Assembly: GCA_018402345.1 (NCBI GenBank)
Contig: JAGYIV010000014.1
Location: forward strand, 1-64,000
DNA length: 64,000 bases
From: Terrimicrobiaceae bacterium
Lineage (GTDB): Bacteria; Verrucomicrobiota; Verrucomicrobiia; Chthoniobacterales; Terrimicrobiaceae
Reading direction: 5' to 3'
This document shows, piece after piece, positions 1 to 9,576 of this stretch. The stretch's first letter is position 1, and each line of letters begins with the position of its first letter. The notes below the pieces were generated by a model. It did not search any database, was not told the origin of the DNA, and was given only the letters and a program-made list of their open reading frames with translations. A program made the position numbers and the translations under genes.

Positions 1-39
1 GGGCTTTCAACGTTGGCGCGGCACGATTAGGCTTCGCGA

Positions 40-1040
40 ATGAGTGAAGTAACGCACCAGGCCTTGAGGGAATTGTTGTGCCAACTGGGATTGGCGTGCC
101 GTGATGCGGTGCTGGCGGGAAGGCGCGGGGTGGATGTGGCGGCTCTGGCGCGTGTGGACGGAGAAGGTGGCGGCGACACGATCTATGCGGTGGACCGCAT
201 CGGCGAGGCGGCGATCCTCGAGTGGTTCCGCGCGCATTGGCCGAAATGCTTCCCGGTGCAGATCGTCATGGAGGGACTTGAGGGCGACACTTGTTTTCCC
301 GAGGGGTCGCGCCGGCGGAGACGGATTGGAAATGCATCATCGATCCGATCGATGGCACGCGCGGCATCATGTATGACAAGCGCAGCGCATGGGCGCTGGC
401 GGGCATCGCGCCGCAGGCGGGCGAAGGCACGATGCTCTCCCACATCGTCGCGGCGGCGATGACCGAGATTCCCACCACGCGCCAATGGAGGGCGGACCAG
501 TTTTCGGCGACACTCGGCGGGGCGGTGGTCGGCGTGTCAGAGGATGTGCGCGCCGGCGGCAGCTGGCCGCTCGAGGCCTCGCCGTCGCAGGCCACTGGGT
601 TCGCCCACGGGTTTTCCTCGTTGGTGAAATTTTTCCCCGAGGGGCGCACGTTGACCGCGCAAATCGAGGAGCGCCTCTGGGACGAGTTGATCGGGCTGAA
701 CAGCTCGCCGTCGCCTGTGGTGTTCGACGATCAATACATCTGCACCGGCGGGCAATTCTATGAACTCGCCACCGGCCGCGACCGCATGGTGGGGGATTTG
801 AGACCGTTGATTTTCCGCACCCTCGACATGGAAACCTCGCTGGTGTGCCATCCCTACGACTGCTGCGCGGCGCTGGTGCTGCAACAAGCGGGCGTTGTCT
901 TCGAGCATCCCCTCGGAGGATTTCCCGATGCGCCGCTGGACACCGAATCGGGCGTGACGTGGATGGCTTACGCGAACGAATCCCTCGCGGCGCAGGCGCG
1001 GCCGGTGCTCACCCGCATCCTGGAGCAATTTCTCGCATGA
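40..1040 (+). pseudogene. inositol monophosphatase-like phosphatase, frameshifted
   Basis: The family removes phosphate from inositol phosphates or related small molecules using Mg2+ in the cytoplasm. The first part (about 40-290) and second part (291-1040) are in different frames. Joined, they give about 333 residues, a normal family length. The second part carries the metal-binding signature IIDPIDGTRG and a C-terminal region ending in an ANE-type motif. The frame changes near position 290, where one base appears to be missing; with it the join would read GDTLFSRG. The stop overlaps the start of the next gene (ATGA), so the pair looks translationally coupled. The substrate cannot be read from the sequence. 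The break may be a sequencing error or a real lesion. Confidence 0.75.
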
Positions 1041-1669
1041 GCCGCGAAGCGTTTCTCGCCGGTCTCGGCGCTGCCATCCTGAAGACACTCTTCCTCACCC
1101 TGCGTCTGCGGATCGAGGATCGAAGCGGGTTGCTGGAGGGGAGGCTCGCCGGGCCTGTTATTCTTTGCTTCTGGCACAACAGGATTTTGGGAATCACGTT
1201 TGCCTACAATGCCATCTACCCCGGCGGGCGCAGGGGGGTGACAGTGCTGACGAGCCCGAGCAAGGACGGCGAGATTCTCGCGCGGCTCGTGGGGGCGTTT
1301 CGCATGGGGGCGGTGCGCGGCTCGAGTTCGCGGCGGGGATTCCAGGCCCAGCGCGAGCTGGTGCGCCTTGTGCGCGAGGGGCGAGATATCGCGATCACGC
1401 CCGACGGCCCGCGCGGCCCGAAATACAGGCTCGGGCCGGGCGTTGTCCAACTTGCACAGTCCACCGGCGCGCCTGTGCTGCCATTGCACGCCACGTTCTC
1501 GAGGGGCGTGCGCATGAAGACATGGGATGGCTTCATCATCCCGTTGCCATTTTCCGCGGTGTCGGTCACGATCGGCGCTCCGGTGCACTTTCCCGAGACG
1601 CCCACCGACGAGGCGTTCGAGGAGGCACGAAGACATTTGGAGGAATTATTGAACCATGGTGCGGATTGA
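1037..1669 (+). CDS. DUF374 / lysophospholipid acyltransferase-like protein
   Basis: A 210-residue protein of the DUF374 family, related to the acyltransferases that load acyl chains onto lipid A or glycerophospholipids at the inner membrane. The motif FWHNRIL near the N-terminus corresponds to the HX4D-like acceptor region, and TPDGPRGP at mid-protein is the family hallmark. An N-terminal hydrophobic stretch could anchor it. The ATG at 1037 overlaps the preceding stop by four bases and fixes the start. Its own stop lies inside the start region of folD, so three genes overlap in a row. The actual acyl acceptor is unknown. Confidence 0.8.
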   Translation: MSREAFLAGLGAAILKTLFLTLRLRIEDRSGLLEGRLAGPVILCFWHNRILGITFAYNAIYPGGRRGVTVLTSPSKDGEILARLVGAFRMGAVRGSSSRRGFQAQRELVRLVREGRDIAITPDGPRGPKYRLGPGVVQLAQSTGAPVLPLHATFSRGVRMKTWDGFIIPLPFSAVSVTIGAPVHFPETPTDEAFEEARRHLEELLNHGAD

Positions 1670-2533
1670 TGGAGCGGCGGTGGCCGCAAAAGTAATGGAA
1701 GAAACCAAGCAGCGCATTGCCGCGCTGGCGGAGCGTGGCATCAAGCCCGGCCTCGCTGTCGTGCTTGTGGGCGACGACCCCGCCTCGCGCGCCTATGTGC
1801 GCTCGAAGGACCGCAAGGCCGCCGAACTCGGCCTGCACTCGGTGAAAAAGGAACTTGCCCGCAGACACCACGTCAGGAGGATTTGCTGAATCTCGTCGCG
1901 GAACTCAACGCTGATCCCGCCGTGCACGGCATCCTCGTGCAATCGCCCCCGCCGCCGCAGATCGACGAGGCGGCGATCGTGCGCGCCATCGATCCGCGCA
2001 AGGATGTGGATGGATTCCATCCGGTCAACGTGGCGAAACTCGCCATGGAAGACCCCACCGGCTTTGTGCCCTGCACGCCGCTCGGCTGTATTCGCCTGCT
2101 CATCGAGGCCGGCATCGAAACCGCTGGCAAGCGCGCGGTGGTCGTGGGGCGTAGCATGATTGTGGGAAAACCCATGGCGCTCCTGCTCATGAAACGCGGC
2201 CCCGGCGGCGATGCCACAGTGACAGTGGCGCACTCGCGCACGAAGGACCTCGCCGCCGTGACGCGCGAGGCGGAGATCGTCATCGCCGCCATCGGGCGTC
2301 CACACTTTCTCGGAGCCGACCACATCCGCGAGGGAGCGGTGGTGATCGATGTCGGCATCAACCGCATCGACGATCCGACCTCGCCAAAAGGCTACCGCCT
2401 CGTCGGCGATGTCGACTACGATGCCGTCGCGGACCGCTGCTCTGCCATCACCCCGGTGCCCGGCGGCGTCGGTCCCATGACGATCGCCATGCTCATGTCG
2501 AACTGCGTCACCGCTGCGGAGCGGCTTGGATAG
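1656..2533 (+). pseudogene. folD: bifunctional methylenetetrahydrofolate dehydrogenase/cyclohydrolase FolD, frameshifted
   Basis: FolD interconverts 5,10-methylene-, methenyl- and 10-formyl-tetrahydrofolate in one-carbon metabolism. The N-terminal part (1656 to about 1855) has the catalytic YVRSK motif. The C-terminal part, in another frame, has [24 protein letters not shown], the NAD(P)-site GRSMIVGKP and the closing [10 protein letters not shown]. Joined, they make about 292 residues, normal for FolD. One base seems to be missing around 1855-1865: adding it lets the first frame run into [15 protein letters not shown]. Since folD is usually essential or near-essential, a sequencing error is the simpler explanation, but a real mutation is not excluded. 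Confidence 0.88.
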
Positions 2534-2585
2534 ACCAAAAGCGGATTTTTTGGACTTCTTCCGATTAGCGCAGGCGAGTTAAGCC

Positions 2586-2608
2586 GGATGGGACAACCCT
2601 GACCCCTT
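2586..2608. repeat. possible transposon-end-like fragment before the toxin-antitoxin pair
   Basis: The stretch ends in CCTGACCCC, the same 3' end seen on the RAYT-type elements at 19-24 kb (CTGACCCC), and has GGGACAA just upstream. The resemblance is short and could be chance. Confidence 0.25.
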
Positions 2609-2653
2609 CAACATTCGATTGAAGTGGTCATTTTAATCAGTCATGTTGACCAT

Positions 2654-2959
2654 ATGAAAGTCATGTCCGCTGAATTGAAGACGCATCTTGGCAAATACTT
2701 GAGAGAGGTGGAACAAAACCGGGTGACTCTGGAGGTTTGCCTCAGAGACCGGACTGTGGCTTACTTGGTTCCTGCAAACGGCACCTTGCCAGTGTATTCG
2801 TCTCATTCACCACGCGAGGCGCTAAGCCGTGAGGGAATCAAGTTGGACTCATCCTTGCCTCGGCGTGCCAAGGCACAGCTTGCTCCACCAGTGCTCGCCG
2901 GGGATGGGCGCGAGGACTTGGCAACGGTGGCGGCGATGAGGGAGGGCAGGGATTGGTGA
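2654..2959 (+). CDS. Phd/YefM-type antitoxin
   Basis: A protein of 101 residues beginning MKVMSAELKTHLGKYL, typical of the N-terminal DNA-binding half of Phd/YefM (prevent-host-death) antitoxins. These repress their own promoter and neutralise the partner toxin. The ATG at 2654 is preferred over an in-frame start 30 bases upstream because the family begins at this point. The stop overlaps the toxin's GTG by four bases, the usual antitoxin-toxin arrangement. The C-terminal half, which should bind the toxin, is rich in charged residues and ends REGRDW. Confidence 0.8.
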   Translation: MKVMSAELKTHLGKYLREVEQNRVTLEVCLRDRTVAYLVPANGTLPVYSSHSPREALSREGIKLDSSLPRRAKAQLAPPVLAGDGREDLATVAAMREGRDW

Positions 2960-3357
2960 CAGCTTTTTTTGATACCAGTGCGATTGTTCCGTTGATCCTT
3001 CGAGAACCACACTCGGAAGCTGCGCGAGCGGCTTGGGAGTTTGCGGAGGAATGCTTTGCGTGGAAATGGCTGCGAGTTGAAGCCGAGGCGGCCCTTGTCC
3101 GCCGAAAGGCCTCCGCCTAGGCATGGCACCTTTGGCGAACGATCGAGGGAAGCATGTGCTGGGTCGAACCCGAAGCGGATTGGATCGAGTCACTGAGAAC
3201 CTTCAACCGGGGCGTGGGGCTGCGTGCGGCGGATGCAGGTCACCTTTTTGTGATGGAGCGATGTGCTGCAGGCTTGGAGAATCTGGTTCTTGTTACCTTC
3301 GACTCCGAAATGACAAAGGCAGCCCAGAGACGGGGTCTCGCACTCTTCACTCGGTAG
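2956..3357 (+). pseudogene. VapC-type PIN-domain toxin with internal amber stop
   Basis: PIN-domain toxins are Mg2+-dependent RNases. Translation from the GTG at 2956 gives FFDTSAIVPL, with the first conserved Asp, and then WLRVEAEAAL with a conserved acidic residue. An in-frame TAG lies at 3118-3120. The same frame then continues to 3357 with AADAGHLFVMERC and LVTFDSEM, the usual third acidic cluster and last strand. The full frame is 133 codons, a normal VapC length. So this is a nonsense change rather than a frameshift. The active site would be incomplete, and the locus is probably an inactive toxin with a surviving antitoxin. Confidence 0.82.
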
Positions 3358-3544
3358 GCGAGGCGGTCGGTTGGGTTTGTCCTGGCTGAGGCGGAGGTTT
3401 GTGTGGCGTAATTTTGAAAAAATTTCGTGGGCGGTAGGTGTGGACTTGCCGGTGGTGGTCAAAAGCCGTTTCGGCTTCCGCTACGGGGTGGGGCGTTAGT
3501 CGCTTCTTGGAACAAATATCTGATGATTAGTGTTTTGGGGGAAC
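3358..3544. other. short non-coding gap
   Basis: A gap between the toxin remnant and the end of the minus-strand membrane-protein gene. It contains a GGCTGAGGCGGAGG stretch loosely like the hairpin at 18.09 kb. I see no RNA gene or terminator with a clear stem. Confidence 0.3.
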
Positions 3545-4558
3545 TTAGTAAAGTCTGAATAGTTTCGGTAATTTGGGGAAATGGTTTCTCTGTGCCAAGA
3601 AATGCAGGAGAAGTGGAAAAACAAGAGCCGGGACGCTCATCATAATGACCGATTTGATCACTTCCAATTTTTCAGACGAAAAGGCGATGTTGATTATACC
3701 CGTGAGTCCAATGATAACAGCAGGAAGAATCATTGCTGCATAATAAATGAGTGCGACGTTTCTTTTGTTCAGGTAGTTGCAAACTGATTGTAGACGGAAT
3801 GTGATGAGTGTGGCTGTTTTTACAAACAGAAAAATCAGGAGAGGACTTAATACCAGAAAGTCAAAGTAACGAATCATCTCTTTCATTTTTTGTTCATTTT
3901 CATGCGCAACATCATACGATGGGTAAAGATACTTAATATAATTCATTTCAATTAAAAGCTTATATGTTAGCACTAATAATAAAGCGAAAATCACGGTGAG
4001 CGTGTAGGAAATCACCTTGTTTGTTCGTTTTGGTTCAACTTGCTGATTATTGATTTGCTTCTTAGCGAGTAGAAGCAGGAGAAAAGGGGAGGCGCAGGCG
4101 AACACTGCATAACACAATATTCCAAATGTCACCAGGATAGGTCTTTCCGAATAATCAGTCAACAAAAAAATAGAAAGGAATAGAACCGCACACAATGTCC
4201 CGTGGGAATAAGCTCGAAGGGTAATTTGTTTCCAATTGATTGATTTTCTGCTGAAAAAAACTGTGGTTAAGTAACCGATTGTAAGCGTTCCAGCAACGAA
4301 GATGGATGTTGCAAACAGGATGTCTGGAACAATCGATGCGAGATATTTTATAGGAAGTTCCGGATCATAGTATTTTGGAGTGTTCAACCAGTCAAACCAG
4401 TCTGGTAATTTCAGGATGAAGTCTCTATTAAAAGAAATAAAACCCACTAAAAATACTGATACGCAGAAGCCCAAGACCAAATAAAAATAGTATGCGGGCA
4501 GCGTGCGAGGCAAGGATTCAAATGCCTGTGGGGGTAATTCTTTTGAATTAGTGATCAT
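3545..4558 (-). CDS. multi-pass membrane protein of unknown function, AT-rich
   Basis: A 337-residue protein with about seven or eight hydrophobic segments (for example residues 22-42, 82-105, 117-135, 140-165, 186-207, 240-260, 272-292 and 305-322), so an inner-membrane protein. I do not recognise a family. It starts six bases after the end of the upstream SUMF1-type gene on the same strand, so it is probably the last gene of the operon beginning with the ECF sigma factor at 10.1 kb. The DNA is clearly more AT-rich than the surrounding genes, which suggests separate acquisition. A tyrosine-rich loop follows TM1. Nothing in the sequence gives a substrate. Confidence 0.7.
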   Translation of the reverse strand: MITNSKELPPQAFESLPRTLPAYYFYLVLGFCVSVFLVGFISFNRDFILKLPDWFDWLNTPKYYDPELPIKYLASIVPDILFATSIFVAGTLTIGYLTTVFFSRKSINWKQITLRAYSHGTLCAVLFLSIFLLTDYSERPILVTFGILCYAVFACASPFLLLLLAKKQINNQQVEPKRTNKVISYTLTVIFALLLVLTYKLLIEMNYIKYLYPSYDVAHENEQKMKEMIRYFDFLVLSPLLIFLFVKTATLITFRLQSVCNYLNKRNVALIYYAAMILPAVIIGLTGIINIAFSSEKLEVIKSVIMMSVPALVFPLLLHFLAQRNHFPKLPKLFRLY

Positions 4559-4564
4559 AAAAAA

Positions 4565-7542
4565 TTAATTCTTGTTCAAAGGGTTTGGGATGGGGTCGAT
4601 TTTGATGCTCGCGATCACGTAGGAGTCTATTACCGATCTATTTGAGAAATAGTAAGGGCTCCAATCACTTTCACTTGATATTGAAACCAATGATGGTCCA
4701 TCGGCATAGCGCATTAACGATAAGCTATTTGAATAAATAGGCTCGAGTTTATCCCCCAGAATTTCCTTTGCTTTGCTGAGCGGCATTCCGAGGTGGATGC
4801 CATTGGAAAGCTGAAATGGATTTTCATCTTGCCTATGGGATGTGCTGCGAAAATCTCCTCCAGCAAGTTTATCTTCAACAAGTAGCAATAATGTCATTCC
4901 GTCATCGTAAAGAAGGGCTTCCCTCTTTTGTTCGAGGTCGAGCGTTGCTATGGGTGGGCCGATTTTATCGATGATTTCGCTTTTGGTTGCACCCAAGGGG
5001 CAGTTGGCAATGCTGCGGGAAGGATTGGCCCATAGAAAATTCAAGTCCGTTTGTAGGCGCCCGCCCCTTCGTTGAGGAGGCACAAACGAGGCGGGGAGCA
5101 CCTTGATTGATTGGATGTAGTCGCGATTTCGAACATTTTTGGTTTGAAACGATACATTTTGATCACTAATGGCAAACGACTTGCGCATTTCATCGTAGTT
5201 ATCTGGCAAGCTTTCCCGTGCCTTGTTGAGCTCCATCATGGGGTGGATTCCATTCGAAAGCTTCCATCCTCCCCAGTAAGTATTTACTGTATAACTTGAC
5301 GATGGGGCGGCGAATTGCATGCTCTGAGAATCCGTTATAAACGTGATGTTTTCTTTATCCTCGATGGAGACGCCGCACAATTTCCCATCGTCAAAATAGA
5401 GAATGCAATCACTTCCGTAGACAAGTTCCGAGCTGCTGGTGCCGTCTTTTATGTGACAAGTAGGCGCACCCAGGATCTGGATCACATCATCGACAGAGGA
5501 ACCGTAGGCGCACCCGAAGATGCTTTTGCCGGGGTCGATCGTTCGATTTTTGAGCGGTTTGGGGCTTTTGAACCAAGGGGGTGTTGTGATTTCGGCGAGG
5601 GCTTGCGGAGGGGGCGTGATTTCATTTGATGCTTGCTGGTTGTCTGGAGGTGTTGGCAGGTTGGTGCTCTTGGTTTTGGGTGGTTGATTTTCCGGCGGTG
5701 GCTGTGCCGTGCGATCGGTTTCTTGAGGTGTGTTGCGGGCGACCCTAAACCCAAGCGAGCGGGCGCGGCCGGTTTCTTTGGCGAATTCTCGCAGCGGACT
5801 CTCTGCTCTAAAGTGGAGATCGGTATGAGTGGTGCCAGACATATAGGAGCCTCCTAAAATTCCGTATGTCGGAATATCAATATCCCAAACCCATTCGAAC
5901 ACATTGCCGCTCATGTCATGGATTCCCAATTCATTGGGTTTTTTCATACCCACAGGGCGCGCCCATTTTTCCCCGGTCGTCGCCATGCCATGCCACGTCG
6001 TTCAAGGCATTGCTTCCGCTGAATCTGTAGCCTTTGAGTGAATGCCGCCACGGGCCGCAAACTCCCACTCGGGTTCGGTGGGGAGGCGGTAGCCATTGGC
6101 GTTGAGGTTCATTTCCGGCTCTTCCTCATCGGATTTATAGATTTGTCCACCTTGCCAGTAGACGGGTTGGAGTCCCTCTTTTTCGCTTTTGGCATTGCAC
6201 CAGAGCATGGCTTCGCGGCGGGAAACGCCTTCCATGGGCAACTCCGGCTCGTTCGTGCGTGTGGGGCGGGATAGCGTGTAGCCGTGCTGCTGGGCATAGG
6301 ACTGGATGGCAACCCACTCGGCATTCGTGACTTCGTATTTTGCGATCTGAAACGACTCGACCTTTGTCCCGGCCAAGTTCGCTTTGTCAGAAAGCGTTCC
6401 ACCCTCGATGGCAATCATTTCCGTGGGATTGAATTGTTCGGGATTCTTGCGAACCGGAAAATTTTTCTTCGGGGGGATGCCGCACCCAGCTGAGGGAGAT
6501 CTCACGTGAGCTTTGGAAATGGGGTCGATTTGAATGCTGTAAATCGTATAGTTATTGATGTCTTTTCGAGCATCTTCTTCAGACATACCTGGTGTGTGTC
6601 GGGAGCTGGATCGAATGGTGACCAGGGAGTCGCCTTCTTGGTAGGCAATTTGATAGAGTGAATCTGAGGCATTAAATTTCTCTCCCAAGACTTCTTTTGC
6701 TTTTGACAATGGACCGTCCAACGCGATGCCGTTTGTCATGAAGATCGTGTTATCTCGTGCTGTATAGGGGGCTTGATTTAGTAGCATGGAGGAGGTTTGA
6801 AAGAGGCCTCCGCCTAAAACCCCATCCCAAACAGTGAGAAGGGCTTGACTGTTGTGGTAAAGCAGGCCGATTTTATTGGAGCCGAGATCCACTTTGCCCT
6901 CAGGTTCGCCAAGAATTTTTATGATTTCAGCTTCAGTCGATCCGAGAGGCGCATCCAAAGATGCTTTTTCCAAGATCGACACTTTCACTTATATTAGCCG
7001 ATTTATGTTTTTTAACATCGATACTATAAATCGTGTAAGAACTAATGTCATTTCTATCTTTGTCGTATTGCGAGCTGCAAATGCAAAGTAATGAGAAAAT
7101 CTCCATCTTTGTAAGAGGCGCGATAAAAATCCTTATTTAACTCAAGTCGGTCTCCGAGGATGTCTTTGGCCTTCTGCAAGGAACTCCCAATCGAAATCCC
7201 GTTGGGTAACGCATATGGAGTTTTATCTTTGTTATAAGAAGTGCTTATATTTAAAAAAGAGTTGCTTGAAAATTTTCCATCCTGTAGTTTCCCATGGTTA
7301 AAGCCCAAAAGAGCTGTTCCTTTATAAAACAAGAGGGCGGTTTCGTTATCCGACAACCGGAAATTGGCGAACGGCTTGCCTAAGATCTTGATGACCTCTT
7401 CCTCAGTGGAGCCAATCGGGCAGCCCAAGAGGCTTTTGCCGGGATCAATGCTGGCGTTTTGCGGGGAAGTGGTCTTTGCGGAGGACATGATCGAGGGCGC
7501 GGAGTAGGTGAGCTTCTCGGGCTTGTTGGGCTGTGGTGTCAT
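4565..7542 (-). pseudogene. multidomain protein: four BamE-like repeat units around a SUMF1/FGE-like domain, multiply frameshifted
   Basis: Read 5' to 3' on the minus strand, the order is a proline-rich linker, repeat 1 (about 7455-7010), repeat 2 (about 6960-6500), a SUMF1/formylglycine-enzyme-like domain (about 6430-5750), another Pro/Thr-rich linker, repeat 3 (about 5535-5080) and repeat 4 (about 5010-4570). Repeats open with DPGKS(L/I)xGC or a variant, then GSTEEEVIKILGKP, then a short beta-rich part, then NGI.....KAKE.LG. This recalls the SmpA/BamE outer-membrane lipoprotein fold. The SUMF1 part has YRLPTEPEWEFAARGG, MSGNVFEW and LGFRVAR, but no Cys in the GGSY segment where true formylglycine enzymes have catalytic cysteines. 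Coherent protein moves between frames near 7076, 6955, 6030 and 5990. Its start is uncertain: it may begin at 7542 or be fused to the upstream thioredoxin. Confidence 0.65.
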
Positions 7543-8165
7543 TTTTCCATTTTGCGAGGGCGTCCTTCGGAGACAGAGTGGCGACATCGTTGCGGGCGTT
7601 GCGCGAGGCGATGCGTCCGGCGGGGTCGAGGACGATCAGGGTCGGGAATGCTTCTGATGTTGAATGTGCTGTCCAGGAGTGCCTTTTGAGGTGATCCGAA
7701 GGGGAGCGCGGGCCATGGCATGCCGGCTTCCTTCATGTAGGAAAGCATGGCTGCGGCATCCCGGTCCGAGCTGGCGAAGACGACGTCGAACTGGTCGGGG
7801 ATTTGGTTGCGGAATTCGACGAGTTTTGGGGTGAATGTCCGGCATGGCCCGCACCATTGGGCCGAGAAGTAAATGCCGACAAACTTTCCTTTGAGACTTG
7901 CAGGGTCGACGGGGGAGCCGTTGGCATCGACAAGTTCTTTGCCGATCAATTGATCCAAAGTGTATGCTTGGGCGTTTGCGGGCGCGTTTTGAGTGCTCGG
8001 GGTGGACGTTGGTTTTTCTGCGCGTTCATTGCGGCTGGAAGTTGATTCAGTAATTGGGAATTCCGGGAGGGTGGGGTGGGGAGGGGGTGGAGAGAGTTTA
8101 TCTGCGTTCGTGGTGAATAGACTTCCTGCCAAGATGCTGAGGGTGAGTAGGATTTGTTTTTTCAT
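7539..8165 (-). CDS. secreted thioredoxin-like (TlpA/nucleoredoxin type) protein, frame disturbed at C-terminus
   Basis: The N-terminus has a signal peptide (MKKQILLTLSILAGSLFTTNA) followed by a Pro/Ser-rich spacer. From residue 67 comes a thioredoxin fold with the redox motif WCGPC (Cys105 and Cys108), as in tryparedoxin/nucleoredoxin-like proteins of the periplasm. After SIP at residue 174 the good sequence continues in another frame (TLIVLDPAGRIASRNARND), so an extra C in a CCC run near 7645 is likely. The next segment shifts again into the reading frame of the downstream repeat protein. Together this suggests that the thioredoxin and the BamE/SUMF1 gene were one long secreted protein. It starts 28 bases after the anti-sigma-like gene and is probably in its operon. 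Confidence 0.72.
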   Translation of the reverse strand: MKKQILLTLSILAGSLFTTNADKLSPPPPHPTLPEFPITESTSSRNERAEKPTSTPSTQNAPANAQAYTLDQLIGKELVDANGSPVDPASLKGKFVGIYFSAQWCGPCRTFTPKLVEFRNQIPDQFDVVFASSDRDAAAMLSYMKEAGMPWPALPFGSPQKALLDSTFNIRSIPDPDRPRPRRTHRLAQRPQRCRHSVSEGRPRKMEK

Positions 8166-8193
8166 GGGTTGGTTGGGTTGAGAGGGTGGGAAG

Positions 8194-9576
8194 TCACGCT
8201 GCGGCCAATCGGGCGGCGCGTTTGATTAGATCGAGAAAATCGGCGCGCTGGCGGTCGGGATCGGCACCCAGGTTGTTTGCCGCGAGGTGGTGGAGGGCGT
8301 TCCAATCGAGGGTGTCGGACTCCGGAGTGTGGGCGAGTTTCATCCCGAACGCGGCCACGGCGGCGGCGAATTGGAAGTCGGTCGAGTTTTTTCTGTCTGG
8401 CTTGATGGCATTTGCGAGGAATGCGATCGAGTTGTGGCGGCAGTCGGTGTCGCTTGGAAATTTGTGGTGGACGGTGAGGTTGCAGAGTGTTGCATCCGCC
8501 GCCGCACGGTTCCACCCCGGCGTGGGAACGATTTCATAAATCGCTGTGAGTGAAAAAGGTAACGCCGGATTGTGCAGGCTCTTGAGGGTCCGCCCGCTGC
8601 CGCCTTGGTTCTCGTAACCGATCAAGCGGTATTCAGAGACCAGGTTGGGGTTGAATTTTAAAGAAATGGAGAAGGTCTTCAGCAAGAGGCTGATGTCGTC
8701 CGAGGGGTTGCGGACATCGAGGCTGACTTTGAGGAGGATGCGGTCGGGATTCCACGGGGCCTTGCCGGCCTCGAGATCGATGGCGACCGGGCCGCACGCT
8801 TGGGCATTTTCCATGGAATAGCGGAAGGCATTGACCAGTTCATCGATCCGGATGCTCTTGGGGTCCGGCAATCTGCCCGCGTGAATCTCGCTGCGCACCA
8901 ATGCGTAGGAGTCGCTCGTCGCGCTCATGGGGAGGTAGGTTTCCGGGGTATTGCTGGTCGCGGTGAAGGGATTGTCCGCCGTGCGGCGGGCATGCTTGGT
9001 GGAGGGCTGGCCAGCGCGCAGGGGGGTGGAGGTGAATTCGGGATTGAAGGGTTGGCAGTCTTCGGATGCAGCGGCGGTGCGCTGCGTGGAGGTGGCAAGG
9101 GTGGCGAGAGATGAATCCGGGGCGTGATCGATGGGCTGTGCGGCGTCGTTTTTCAGCAGTCCGCTCTTGGGCTTTGACGCATCCACCATGGCCGGCTCGT
9201 AGTGGGCTGTGCTTGGTTCATGGCTCGCTTCGGCGACGGGCGTCGGCTCGGCGGGCGGGCGGGTGGACACGCCTCCTAATATCAAGGCGATCGCAGCCAC
9301 TGCGGCGAGGCTCAGCGGGAGGGCGAATCGAATGACTTTGGATGCCAATTGTCGGGAGGCGACATTTTTTTGGCATTGGGAAATGAGGCGCTCGCGTTGG
9401 TCGGGGGCGAGGCTATCGGTGGATTTCGTCACCCCGCGCAGGCTGTCCATGAGGGTGATCGTCTCGTGAAGCTCCTGCTGGAGTTCGGGGGAGGACGCCA
9501 AGGCATGCTCGAACTCGTCGCGGCGCTTGCCGTGGAGTTCGCCAAGGGCGTAATCGATACAGTCGGGGTTTTTCAT
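8194..9576 (-). CDS. anti-sigma-like membrane protein: YfbK relative lacking the von Willebrand domain
   Basis: A 460-residue protein. Residues 1-45 look like a short anti-sigma N-terminus (CIDYALGELHGK). A single membrane helix follows at 82-103, then a low-complexity linker to about 200. Residues 200-285 match the region that precedes the vWA domain in YfbK-type proteins (SYALVRSEIHAGRLPDPKSIRIDELVNAF, PWNPDRILL). From about 300 the C-terminal YfbK domain follows directly (FNPNLVSEYRLIGYEN, TAIYEIVP, DFQFAAAVAAFGM). The roughly 180-residue vWA domain normally between them is absent. The ATG at 9576 overlaps the sigma-factor stop (ATGA), giving a coupled sigma/anti-sigma pair. The role as anti-sigma is inferred from this context. 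Confidence 0.8.
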   Translation of the reverse strand: MKNPDCIDYALGELHGKRRDEFEHALASSPELQQELHETITLMDSLRGVTKSTDSLAPDQRERLISQCQKNVASRQLASKVIRFALPLSLAAVAAIALILGGVSTRPPAEPTPVAEASHEPSTAHYEPAMVDASKPKSGLLKNDAAQPIDHAPDSSLATLATSTQRTAAASEDCQPFNPEFTSTPLRAGQPSTKHARRTADNPFTATSNTPETYLPMSATSDSYALVRSEIHAGRLPDPKSIRIDELVNAFRYSMENAQACGPVAIDLEAGKAPWNPDRILLKVSLDVRNPSDDISLLLKTFSISLKFNPNLVSEYRLIGYENQGGSGRTLKSLHNPALPFSLTAIYEIVPTPGWNRAAADATLCNLTVHHKFPSDTDCRHNSIAFLANAIKPDRKNSTDFQFAAAVAAFGMKLAHTPESDTLDWNALHHLAANNLGADPDRQRADFLDLIKRAARLAAA

